From NCBI GenBank assembly GCA_001604065.1, contig LVAO01000004.1, positions 1-64,000 of the forward strand: 64,000 nucleotides of DNA. Direction: 5' to 3'. This stretch comes from Clostridiales bacterium Firm_09 (GTDB lineage Bacteria > Bacillota > Clostridia > Christensenellales > DTU072). Numbering within the stretch: the stretch's first letter is position 1; each line of letters opens with the position of its first letter. Shown one piece after another: positions 29,442 to 38,793 of this stretch. Both the position numbers and the translations under genes were made by a program. The notes beneath the pieces were generated by a model. It ran no database searches. It was not told the DNA's origin and worked only from the letters and a program-made list of their open reading frames with translations.

Positions 29442-30637
29442 AGTGTCTCCTTGTATTCGGTAGATAATACCTCCGCATCCAGCGTACCGTCTGCTCCATA
29501 CAGGCGAAAGATGTCGCCGCACACCAGATCTCCTATCCTGCGGACGTCTTTACCATCCTTCATCGCGCGAAAATAGCCTTTTTGTAAAAGTGCTGCCGGA
29601 TTCAGTGCGGACAACTTCGCCAAAAGCGACTCTGTCCTGCGTTCTGCAAGCGTCATACGGGCATCGGCAAGACGCATTGCTTTTTGTGTCCGCAAAGCGA
29701 TTTTTTGCGCATAAGCATTGAGTCTCGACGAACAGATATGCCGCACATCTCTTGTACGGCTCTTCACTTTCTGATACAGCGCGTCGGTACGCAAGGACAC
29801 CATTGCGCCCGCACGGATGGTTTTTTCTACAATCTGTTCTGCAAGTTCTTTCGCATTGAACGAGAGCATTTCTGCTGCGGCGGTGGGGGTCATAGCGCGG
29901 GCATCCGCGGCAAAATCGCATAAAGAATAATCCGTTTCGTGTCCCACGGCACACACAGTCACCGTACGCATATTGCCGACAGCGCGTACTGTCTTTTCAT
30001 CATTGAACGGCATAAGGTCTTCAGAAGAACCTCCGCCTCTTGCAAGAATAATTGCGTCAAATCCTTGCGTGTCGGCAAGCCTCAAACCTTCACAAATGGC
30101 GTCCACTGCGCCCTCTCCCTGTACCGGAACATTGATGCAGGTCAAATCGGTAATTTTGTTGTTTTTGCGGAAGGTCCGCACGATATCGTAGATGACCGCT
30201 CCCGACAAGCTGGTGACTATACCGACTTTTAGAGGAAATCTTGGCAGCGGACGCTTTCTTGCGGCATCAAAAAGACCTTCTCCGGCAAGACGCTGACGCA
30301 GCTTTTCCAGTTCCGCAAACAATTTTCCTTTTCCGAAGGGTTCGATTCTGTTTACCACAAAGCTGAGCTTGCCGCCTTTTTGGTAATACTCCGGTGAACC
30401 GAACAACAGAACCTGTTCGCCTTCGGCCGGCAGATAGCTGCTCTTTTTGAAATGAAAAAAGCACGCAGCAATCTGCGCGCCTTCATCCTTGACGGTAAAA
30501 TACAGATGGTTGCCCGCAATTGAAAGCCCGGACACTTCACCCATTACCGGGATGTTTTGAAGAAGTTCTTCTGCGGCAATGGTACGGTAGAGGTAGTAAT
30601 TCAGTTCGGATACGGTAATATAATTTTTAGTTTCCAT
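29438..30637 (-). CDS. xseA: Exodeoxyribonuclease VII large subunit
   Basis: OB fold; LARGGGSSEDLMPFNDE; CAVGHETDYSLCDFAADARAMTPTAAAE; start at METKNYI. Confidence 0.95.
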   Translation of the reverse strand: METKNYITVSELNYYLYRTIAAEELLQNIPVMGEVSGLSIAGNHLYFTVKDEGAQIAACFFHFKKSSYLPAEGEQVLLFGSPEYYQKGGKLSFVVNRIEPFGKGKLFAELEKLRQRLAGEGLFDAARKRPLPRFPLKVGIVTSLSGAVIYDIVRTFRKNNKITDLTCINVPVQGEGAVDAICEGLRLADTQGFDAIILARGGGSSEDLMPFNDEKTVRAVGNMRTVTVCAVGHETDYSLCDFAADARAMTPTAAAEMLSFNAKELAEQIVEKTIRAGAMVSLRTDALYQKVKSRTRDVRHICSSRLNAYAQKIALRTQKAMRLADARMTLAERRTESLLAKLSALNPAALLQKGYFRAMKDGKDVRRIGDLVCGDIFRLYGADGTLDAEVLSTEYKETL

Positions 30638-31475
30638 GTTGTTTGAGATATGCCGTAAGCGTATTGGCCATAAGCATCGCAATCGTCATGGGTCCTACCC
30701 CTCCCGGTACGGGTGTTATATACGAACATTTGGGCGCTACATGCTCAAAATCGACATCGCCGCATAGGCCCGTTTCATTTCTGTTGATACCCACATCGAT
30801 GACGACGGCACCTTCTTTGACCATATCCGCCGTAATCATTCTGGCTTTTCCGACCGCAACGACAAGAATATCTGCTCTGCGAGTAAAGTCTGCGATGTCC
30901 GCAGTACGGCTGTGGCATATGGTAACCGTCGCATTTCTTGACAGGAGAAGCTGTGCGATCGGTTTGCCCACAACGTTGGAACGGCCGACGACAACTGCAT
31001 TTTTTCCTTCCAGCGGGATATTATATTGGTCAAGCAATGCGAGGACGCCTTTCGGAGTGCAGGCTACAAGCTCCGGTCTCCCGAGATTCAATAAACCAAT
31101 CTGATAAGCCGAATAGCCGTCAACATCCTTGGCAACATCTATGCATTTCAGAATGGCATTTTCGTCATAACCGGCAGGCAGCGGCAACTGCACAAGGATG
31201 CCGTTGACATGTGGGTCATGGTTTAATTTTTCTATCAGCGAGATAATTTCTTGCTGCGGCGTGCCGTCAGGGTATCGGTACATCAGGGAAGCTATGCCGG
31301 CTTCTCGGCAGGCTTTCTCTTTGTTGGAGGTATAAATCATGCTTGCGGGATCCTCTCCGACAAGAATGACGGCAAGTCCTGCAGGGTCGCCGTATTTCTG
31401 AATTGCTTCGGCAAACCGGAGGGCAAGACCGGCGCGAATCTCCGCTGCGGTTTTTTTGCCGTCAATCAGCTGCAT
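30627..31475 (-). CDS. folD: Methylenetetrahydrofolate dehydrogenase/cyclohydrolase
   Basis: VQLPLPAGYDE, VVGRSNVVGKPIAQLLL, TPVPGGVGPMTIAMLM. Confidence 0.96.
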   Translation of the reverse strand: MQLIDGKKTAAEIRAGLALRFAEAIQKYGDPAGLAVILVGEDPASMIYTSNKEKACREAGIASLMYRYPDGTPQQEIISLIEKLNHDPHVNGILVQLPLPAGYDENAILKCIDVAKDVDGYSAYQIGLLNLGRPELVACTPKGVLALLDQYNIPLEGKNAVVVGRSNVVGKPIAQLLLSRNATVTICHSRTADIADFTRRADILVVAVGKARMITADMVKEGAVVIDVGINRNETGLCGDVDFEHVAPKCSYITPVPGGVGPMTIAMLMANTLTAYLKQHGN

Positions 31476-31887
31476 TTTTGCCCCTCCCTTCCAGCTCTTT
31501 ATTCACAGAGGATAAGATTCCGTTGACATACTGATGGCTTTTTTCGGTGGAATACGTCTTGACCAGCTCCACCGCTTCGCTTATCGAAACAGAATGCGGG
31601 ATATCTTTCATGTATTTCATTTCATAAATCGCAAGAAGAAGCGCTGCCAAATCAAGCTTGAAAATCCGGTGAAGGGCAAATTTATCCGAATATCGTTCTA
31701 TGATTGCCACAAGTTCCGGATATTTGTCTATCACTCCTCGATATACATTTTGGATATATTCATAATCCGATTCCGAAATATCGGCGCTCATAATCATTTC
31801 CAACGATTTAGGGTTTTCTTCGCCTAAAAAAAGATATTCATATATTAATTTATAGACGGCATCTCTTGCTTTTTTTCTGCTTAACAT
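31462..31887 (-). CDS. nusB: Transcription antitermination factor NusB
   Basis: NusB-like small helical protein, ISEAVELVKTYSTEKSHQYVNGIL; yqhY-nusB-folD synteny. Confidence 0.93.
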   Translation of the reverse strand: MLSRKKARDAVYKLIYEYLFLGEENPKSLEMIMSADISESDYEYIQNVYRGVIDKYPELVAIIERYSDKFALHRIFKLDLAALLLAIYEMKYMKDIPHSVSISEAVELVKTYSTEKSHQYVNGILSSVNKELEGRGKNAAD

Positions 31888-31904
31888 AATGTATGCCTCG
31901 TTTT

Positions 31905-32240
31905 TCAGATAAAATTGATATTGGACACATGAACATTGATTTTCTTGACTTCAAAACGCGTGCTTCCTTCTACATCCCGCTTGATGCATTCCTGCAGTGT
32001 ACAGACAACCTCCGGCACGCTGTAGCCGTAATCAACATTAATGTAAATATCAATAATGACCGTTTCTTCATCAATATAAACATGAACATTGCGATCCTTG
32101 AGCGCGGATAATCCGAAACGGTATTTTACCAGACCGAATTCCTGCGTAACTCCTTCTGTCTTTTTTATTGCATTATTGGCAATCGATGCAATAATGCTGC
32201 TGTATCGCGCCACAGCCTGCGGTTTGATGAGTTCTGACAT
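31905..32240 (-). CDS. Asp23/Gls24 family protein (YqhY-like)
   Basis: YSSIIASIANNAIKKTEGV; VYIDEETVIIDIYINVDYGYSVPEV; upstream of nusB. Confidence 0.9.
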   Translation of the reverse strand: MSELIKPQAVARYSSIIASIANNAIKKTEGVTQEFGLVKYRFGLSALKDRNVHVYIDEETVIIDIYINVDYGYSVPEVVCTLQECIKRDVEGSTRFEVKKINVHVSNINFI

Positions 32241-32266
32241 AATATCTCCTGAACGATTCTTGCAAG

Positions 32267-32366
32267 CTGCAGTTCATCAACAGCCCGGCGACTGCCGATA
32301 CAAGGTTTTGTGCACCTTTCCGTGGAGAAAGCTCGTTGACGGCATCGTATTGCTGAAAAACTGCAG
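32267..32366 (-). other. Candidate structured 5' leader RNA upstream of the yqhY-nusB operon
   Basis: Closing helix CTGCAGTT/AACTGCAG plus CAGCA/UGUUG, inner CGAUGCCG/CGGCAgUCG, hairpins CUUUC(UCCACG)GAAAG and ACAA(AACC)UUGU, forming a three-way-junction-like fold between promoter and RBS. Confidence 0.45.
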
Positions 32367-32381
32367 AAATATTACTTAATA

Positions 32382-32410
32382 ATAATATCTATTTCATAAG
32401 AAAAAGTCAA
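32382..32410 (-). promoter_or_regulatory. Sigma-A-type promoter of the yqhY-nusB operon
   Basis: minus strand TTGACT (32410-32405), 17-nt spacer, TATTAT (32387-32382); predicted ~135-nt leader to the yqhY start. Confidence 0.65.
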
Positions 32411-32469
32411 TACGATTCAATCAATCCCTTATCCTCGACAGCTCGCCAGGACAGCTTTTATGTTTCTTA

Positions 32470-35172
32470 TTATCTGAAATACCGGATGCCGTTTCCGAAC
32501 AACTGCAAATCATAATTTTCTCCGGCATTCAGCACGTCTGCCACTTTGTAGTTATGTCCTGCCGCTCCGAAGATTCTGCCGTCCGGCGAACACAGGGACT
32601 CTATCGCAGCGGTATTGCCTGACGGATTATACGGAGCGGACAATGCCGGCCCACCTTCAGGATCAATATATTGTGAACAAATCTGTTCTCCCCGGATTAA
32701 AGAAGCAAGTGCATTTTCTTCGACCGTCAGCCGGATGCCATTGCCCTGTGACAAGGCCGCAAAAACCGCACCCTCCCGGCAGGATGACAGCCAAGGAGAA
32801 CGCACTGAGGTTAATTTTGCACGGGCTATCCTCCCGAGCGGATGTTCATCCGTATTTCTGGTCAGAAGAAAGGATTGAGAGGTATTTTCCATATATCTTC
32901 CATAAGGCAAAAAACCCAGCTCAATCAGGCTGTAAAAAGCTTCTCCAAAAGCGAGAATCAAACCTTCCCTGCGATACAACAGTTCATGGATTGCATCCAT
33001 AACGACCGGTCGGGAGCAGAATTCTGTGATAATCTTTTTCATATCGGAATTCTTGTTGTACGCAGAAGAAAAAACAAGGATATCCGATTTTTCGATTCGT
33101 TTGCGTATTTCAATAAAAAAGTCACGCTCTCCCGGATTCAGAATATGGGCATCCACCGTTCCGCCGCATCCGATAAAGCTTCTTTCGATCCATCCCGCAG
33201 TTTGATCGAATACGGGAAGATAGACCACAGGAGAATATTTTTTTTGCCCGCTGTACAAATGCCCCGGCTTTCCATCGCCGGTCTGAATGATTGGCGCTTT
33301 CGGATTGAGGCAAGCCTGCCTGTCGTTCCGCTTGTGCATCTCGGATAACTTTACTTCTACTTCAGCCCCTTTGATCATTCCGCTTGCATCCGTAATGCCA
33401 AGATATTCCGATTCGATGCCGGACAATTCATTTATATCTTCTACACTTGCAATAAGGTCACCGTAACTGGGCTGTAGGATACCTGTATCTGCATTTGCAA
33501 GAGAAAACCCACAATTCTCCCCCAGACAGGATTTAATGATTTCGGACAATGCGCTTTGCTCTGCAGCGGATGCAGCCGTGATATTTCCGTTTTCGATATT
33601 GATGCTGACGGTTGTCAGGAGTTTCTTAAGATACTTAAAATCCGGCATTCCGTAAACATCTCTTTTCAAGGGAAGACGAAAAATCTTTTTTCCGGGTCGA
33701 TAGAGATTGGTAATAAGCTTATCCGTCTGCGCCACGCCGCCGGCAATAATATTCTTGATATTGTTGCCGGGCTCATTGGGGTCATTTGCAAACACGCCGC
33801 AAAACAAAGCGTTTCTGGCGTACATCACGCCAAGCCGATATAAAAATTCTTTGCCTTTATCTTTACCCGAATCCACATAGGGAAGATTGCAGTCTATACG
33901 GATGTGATTGGGCGCGACACCCGCCGCCACCAGCTTGCCCACGGCGGTCACAACCGAATAGACGCCTTCCAGAAACGGACTTTGAATAATGCCTTCAAAG
34001 CTTTGCGCCGACGTTAAAAAGGCCTTCTTGTCCTGTCGGACCGTACCGAATACCTGAGAAGGTGTCAATCTGTATTTCCCGCCATAAGGGATATAAACCA
34101 ATTTGCCGACATTGCTCAGATCCGTATCCTTTTCTTCCATGCGGGCTTCCGTATAGGCGGATACAATTGACCGTTTGGAAAGGCGTTTTGGCCCATGATA
34201 CGTGTCGATACCCAGAATATCGTGCATCATGGCATAATCAAACATTGTATATCCCAATAAAAAGGGAATCGGAAGATCCAGTACCCTCAGTCCTTCACAT
34301 TCGATTATGATATCCTTGCCGTTTGTTGTTTTTCCGATTTCAATATAGGAGTAACCGTATTTGTCCAGCACAGGACTCAGCCTTTTCAGACCTCCGCTGA
34401 TAAGTGCCGCCACAACTGCGGCGCGATCACCGACAAGCAGAGCGTCAAAAATTTCTTCTTTGGGATCAGAAAGTTTGCAGCCTGTGCCGATATCCGTCAA
34501 TGCCTTAAGTATCCCCCTTTCGCATATGGAGCATGCTGCAAAAGAATTCAGTTCATTGATCATAGAAAACGGAGCAATCTCCGGTGTCGGGATATCTGTG
34601 CGGGGTTTAAGAAATACCAGTTTTTTAAGAGCCTTCTTCGGTTTGTGTTTTTCTATATGATATCCCAGCGGTATGTTGTAAATACGGGAGAGAGAATTAA
34701 AAGGATTGACAACAAAAGAAGGTTGTGGTTCTTCCTCGTATGTTTTTTTTCGATCCGACTCACGCATAAGATAACAGCGGGCATAAACTGTGCGGACATC
34801 TTCAAGACATACGGGCCTATCGCTCCTTATTTCTTCCCGGAGCTGGTGATAGAGATTCAATGCAGCATGTGTATGAGGATTCCCGGAGATAAGCCCGAGT
34901 CTGCCGATACGCTCGGTTTCTCCCGCGCAGTCCAGTTTCCAAAAACCATCCAGTATCCGCAGTTCGAACAGCAATGGCTCACGATTCTCCTGCAAGAAAA
35001 ATTCTTTGACTTTTCTTCTCTTCTGAACTTCTGGAAAAATTGCGTGCAGATTGCAATAGGCATCCAGCTTTTGCTTGCTGAAACGCAAAAAACCCCGGAC
35101 TTCACGCAAGTCCGGCAGCTTTTTTTGCGACGTTTTGCCTCTGTTGTCTTTTTGTGAAAAAATCAGATTCAC
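32470..35172 (-). CDS. PurL (FGAM synthase)-derived protein lacking catalytic residues; putative pseudoenzyme
   Basis: Colinear similarity to clostridial PurL: SPFLEGVYSVVTAVGKLVAAG, RDVYGMPDFKYLKKLL, EGLILAFGEAFYSLIELGFLPYG, QICSQYIDPEGGPALSAPYNPSGNTAAIESLCSPDGRIFGAAGH; catalytic motifs replaced; GTG start abuts the upstream TAA stop. Confidence 0.8.
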   Translation of the reverse strand: MNLIFSQKDNRGKTSQKKLPDLREVRGFLRFSKQKLDAYCNLHAIFPEVQKRRKVKEFFLQENREPLLFELRILDGFWKLDCAGETERIGRLGLISGNPHTHAALNLYHQLREEIRSDRPVCLEDVRTVYARCYLMRESDRKKTYEEEPQPSFVVNPFNSLSRIYNIPLGYHIEKHKPKKALKKLVFLKPRTDIPTPEIAPFSMINELNSFAACSICERGILKALTDIGTGCKLSDPKEEIFDALLVGDRAAVVAALISGGLKRLSPVLDKYGYSYIEIGKTTNGKDIIIECEGLRVLDLPIPFLLGYTMFDYAMMHDILGIDTYHGPKRLSKRSIVSAYTEARMEEKDTDLSNVGKLVYIPYGGKYRLTPSQVFGTVRQDKKAFLTSAQSFEGIIQSPFLEGVYSVVTAVGKLVAAGVAPNHIRIDCNLPYVDSGKDKGKEFLYRLGVMYARNALFCGVFANDPNEPGNNIKNIIAGGVAQTDKLITNLYRPGKKIFRLPLKRDVYGMPDFKYLKKLLTTVSINIENGNITAASAAEQSALSEIIKSCLGENCGFSLANADTGILQPSYGDLIASVEDINELSGIESEYLGITDASGMIKGAEVEVKLSEMHKRNDRQACLNPKAPIIQTGDGKPGHLYSGQKKYSPVVYLPVFDQTAGWIERSFIGCGGTVDAHILNPGERDFFIEIRKRIEKSDILVFSSAYNKNSDMKKIITEFCSRPVVMDAIHELLYRREGLILAFGEAFYSLIELGFLPYGRYMENTSQSFLLTRNTDEHPLGRIARAKLTSVRSPWLSSCREGAVFAALSQGNGIRLTVEENALASLIRGEQICSQYIDPEGGPALSAPYNPSGNTAAIESLCSPDGRIFGAAGHNYKVADVLNAGENYDLQLFGNGIRYFR

Positions 35173-38100
35173 TTACCATGCTCCGGCCATGATTGCGGAT
35201 ACATCCAGGAGAATTTCTGATGTCTGCGGATGAACATAACGATTGAGATAAGCATTGCGAAGAAGCGGCGCAACATAAAGCACAGAACCAGAACTTATGC
35301 CGCTGAAGGCATTCAGCTCGATTTCTACAATCGTTTCCGCACGGATTTCTATGGATTTCAGATTCGCGCAGGCATTGAAAGCAAGGCTGCCTATCCTTTT
35401 TATTGCGCTGTCAAAACCAAATGTTATCGTTTCAAGCTGCAATGCGACAGCCTCCTGAGCAAACGCTTTGTCGGCGACCGTGCTGACGGAACTATCGATC
35501 ACAATAGACGTGACGCCGGACTGGTCAATATATCGGACAAGCACGTTGGCCAGAATAACTTGACCGGTACGGCCCGAAAGCCAACTTGTGCCATAGAAGG
35601 CATCTGCCCCGCAATGCTCAATATCATAAACAGCATCGGGATCCAACTCCAACGTTGAAAGTTTTGGCGATTCGTAAAATGCGCGTGACCCGATGTCTTT
35701 GAGCGAAGACGGCAGTTCTACAGAAACCAGATTGTCACATTCCCAAAATGCGCCTTTACCGATGGAAAGAATATTGGAGGCATCTTCAAAGACAACGCTT
35801 GCAAGACTGCCGCAAAGCGCAAACGCTTCTTGATTGATGCGTATTACCGAAGCCGGTATTGTCATCATGACGATACCGCCGTTTGCGGGACAACGGATGA
35901 GCGCAGCCATATCTTTTGTATAAAGCACTCCGCCTGAGACCGTAAAATAATCTGAAATGTTGTTGCGGATGATAAAGGATGTGATGCCGGTCAGTGAAGT
36001 GAAAGCGCCTTCTTCTATTGTCATCAGGCCGCTGCGGAGTTCTACTTCTCTTATATGGGAAACGCCGGCTGCGTTAAGTGCGTCGGCATAAACCGTCGTT
36101 ACGGGCAGTCCGTCATGCATGAGCGGTATGCGAAGCGTATCCTCACCTCCCACAGGATAAACATATCCCGAAACCGCATAGGCGTTTTGTCCCTCTATCA
36201 ATGTGTATTGGAGACCTTCGGAACCCGTTTCGTTGTCTATCCATTTGGCATAAAAAGTCAGATCGGAAGTCACCGTCAATACAGTGCCGATCAGGATTTT
36301 CGAACCTGCGCGATAGTCCTGACTTGTATACCAGCCGTCAAAACGTAAATCGAGTTCTTCTCCCGGAGCCTCCGGTACAAGCAGCACCAAAGGATTGACG
36401 GGAGAAGAAGTCAAGCTGTTTATATAAGCATTGGGATCAAAAGCCGTACCGTAATCGACGGTAAGAGGCAAACTGCTGCCGTACGTAATCTCATAAAAAG
36501 ATTTATGTTCGACTCCGTATTCGTAACTGACATTTTTATAGCGAATGATATGTTCGTTCGTGGTGACTGCCGCATAAAGAACGACATACGTCACATTATT
36601 TGCGATGACATAATTCTTCAGCTCCGTATAAAAATCCTTAGAAAAATCCCAGAGCGTTTTTGTATAATCATACCATTTGGTTGTGCCGTTATTGTATTGT
36701 GTCTGCCTGTATTTTTTGAAATCATATGCAGGTCTGGACGCCTGCGCGCCGGAAGAAACAGATTGGATCCAAATGGCATAGGCAGTAGAACGTTCATGAT
36801 TGACTTCGGGCGATATCGGGTCGATGACAGACTGCACATAGGGAAGATTGTAGCCGCTGTCCTCATTGATGGTATAAATAAGGTTTTGAGTATCGACAGT
36901 ATAATCAATCGTAAGATTATAATTGTCCGAACCGGCCAATGTATAATACGCGGGCATACAATAATAAACCGTGATATTCTTGGGCGTTGCTTTGAAATAC
37001 AGCGTGACGGACTGGGTGATGCGCGTATTGAAATCAAAAATCTTATCATTGTCGCGCGCTGCATTGGTATGCCATGTGCAGGTATAAACAAGCGGATTGT
37101 AAATCGCAGAAGAAATAACAATGGGAAGGACTTTTTCTCCGTATACGACGGTACGTATTATTGTGTCACCGTAACCGATGAAGTTGACCTGAAAGGATTT
37201 TGCAGTGTAGAATACAAAATACTCCTTGTTTTCGGTAACCGCAAGAGAAAAATTGGGATCCATGGCGACATCCGCCTGATACACCTTCCATATGGCATTA
37301 TACTTTAGGCTTTCGTTGACTTCTGTTGTGGAAGGATCATCCGGATAAAGAGGCGCTGCAGGCACCGTCGCAAGACGAGTATTATATTGCACCTCGATAA
37401 TTTGCTTATATTCTGAAGGAACCGCGGCGGCATTGCCATACTGATTGTACTGCTCTCTGGTGATGCTATAAAAAGTCAAGCTCATCATTTTGGCAGTGTA
37501 TTGAATATAGAACTTTTTCTGTGTCTTTATACCGGTAATGTTGGCGTACGGAAGCTCATCCTCCGTAGCAAAATCCATCCATTTCGCCGTATAAGCCGCC
37601 TCGGGATGCTGTGCATCATAAAAAACGGGGGGGATGTCGTCTCTTTGGAACGTGCCGTTGTACAGCACATCAAAACTTCTGTACACCGTCAGCTTGTCAG
37701 CCCGATAAAAAACCACGTTGACTTTATATTCTGTAAATTCGGCGTATACCGTTGTTCTTTCTGTAACGTTGGTATAGCTTCCGGAGCCGGATACCGTCCA
37801 GCCGGTGAACACATAGCGCACAGAGTTGAAGTCATAGGTGGAGCCGATAACATATTTTGTTGGCAGCACAGCAGATTTTCCGTATTCTATGATCTGTATG
37901 TTTTCGTATGCGCCGGTGATTGCGTTGATGAAACTTACCTCAAACGTGCGTTCGTCGCTCCATTGCGCATAAAAAGTGGTTACGACCGAAGAAAGAATAT
38001 AAGGATAATTTTGTGTGACGCTGAGTTTTGTGCCGGAACCGTTGGGATCCGTATACCAACCTTTGAACCGGAATCCGTCAAGCTTTGGAACAGGCAGTGA

Positions 38101-38589
38101 AATCAGTTTGTTGCCGACGAGAATCGATTCGTCGGCTTCCATAATGTTGGAGGCCACATCGTCAAAATACCCTCTCGCCGATGTGCCGTTTGCGCCCAAC
38201 AATTCATTGCAGTCAAAATAAACCTTATACACAACATCGTCTTGTCGGGCAGCGTTGACAATCACCTGAACGGGAAGTTTTTTATCTCTATAATTGATAA
38301 ATACGGTTTTTGCACCCTGAACTCTCAATTTGTTGATGTCCGCCGCAGAAAGCATGGTCTGGTCTGCATAAACTGTTTCCAATATATTGCCGGCATCGTC
38401 CACCACGGTAAATACGATTTTTGATAAATCGGGGTCCTTTCCCTCTTCAAAAACAAGATCGCTTGCAGAGGATACAAGTACAAGTCTGTCGCCGGATTGA
38501 TCTTCTGAAGTGCAGCCCGAAAGAAATGCGGCAAGCACCGCAACCAGAAGGATGGCAACCGGCAATAGCAATTTATACGTTCTTGTCAT
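35173..38589 (-). CDS. Large surface lipoprotein with InlB B-repeats and BspA/LRR_5-like C-terminal region
   Basis: Lipobox FLSGCTS; repeats such as FRFKGWYTDPNGSGTKL...TTFYAQW, LRFDGWYTSQDYRAGSKI..LTFYAKW; LRR_5-like IGKGAFWECDNLVSVELPSSLKDIGSRAFYES. Confidence 0.85.
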   Translation of the reverse strand: MTRTYKLLLPVAILLVAVLAAFLSGCTSEDQSGDRLVLVSSASDLVFEEGKDPDLSKIVFTVVDDAGNILETVYADQTMLSAADINKLRVQGAKTVFINYRDKKLPVQVIVNAARQDDVVYKVYFDCNELLGANGTSARGYFDDVASNIMEADESILVGNKLISLPVPKLDGFRFKGWYTDPNGSGTKLSVTQNYPYILSSVVTTFYAQWSDERTFEVSFINAITGAYENIQIIEYGKSAVLPTKYVIGSTYDFNSVRYVFTGWTVSGSGSYTNVTERTTVYAEFTEYKVNVVFYRADKLTVYRSFDVLYNGTFQRDDIPPVFYDAQHPEAAYTAKWMDFATEDELPYANITGIKTQKKFYIQYTAKMMSLTFYSITREQYNQYGNAAAVPSEYKQIIEVQYNTRLATVPAAPLYPDDPSTTEVNESLKYNAIWKVYQADVAMDPNFSLAVTENKEYFVFYTAKSFQVNFIGYGDTIIRTVVYGEKVLPIVISSAIYNPLVYTCTWHTNAARDNDKIFDFNTRITQSVTLYFKATPKNITVYYCMPAYYTLAGSDNYNLTIDYTVDTQNLIYTINEDSGYNLPYVQSVIDPISPEVNHERSTAYAIWIQSVSSGAQASRPAYDFKKYRQTQYNNGTTKWYDYTKTLWDFSKDFYTELKNYVIANNVTYVVLYAAVTTNEHIIRYKNVSYEYGVEHKSFYEITYGSSLPLTVDYGTAFDPNAYINSLTSSPVNPLVLLVPEAPGEELDLRFDGWYTSQDYRAGSKILIGTVLTVTSDLTFYAKWIDNETGSEGLQYTLIEGQNAYAVSGYVYPVGGEDTLRIPLMHDGLPVTTVYADALNAAGVSHIREVELRSGLMTIEEGAFTSLTGITSFIIRNNISDYFTVSGGVLYTKDMAALIRCPANGGIVMMTIPASVIRINQEAFALCGSLASVVFEDASNILSIGKGAFWECDNLVSVELPSSLKDIGSRAFYESPKLSTLELDPDAVYDIEHCGADAFYGTSWLSGRTGQVILANVLVRYIDQSGVTSIVIDSSVSTVADKAFAQEAVALQLETITFGFDSAIKRIGSLAFNACANLKSIEIRAETIVEIELNAFSGISSGSVLYVAPLLRNAYLNRYVHPQTSEILLDVSAIMAGAW

Positions 38590-38717
38590 AATGGCACCTG
38601 CTTTACAAAAATCTACACATCCAATATATCACTACAGACCATAAAAGTCAATATACAATATAAATGCGCGCATAAATATAATATATTATCAAGATTGCCA
38701 TAGGCCAGGTATGCGGA

Positions 38718-38756
38718 ATAAAAACGAAAAAATAAGGCGTCCGCCGGGACGCCTTA
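38718..38756 (-). terminator. Intrinsic terminator downstream of pnp
   Basis: minus strand AAGGCGTCC-CGGC-GGACGCCTT followed by ATTTTTTCGTTTTT. Confidence 0.85.
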
Positions 38757-38793
38757 CATCACATGGAATTCATTTCGGATCCATGAATCTTCA

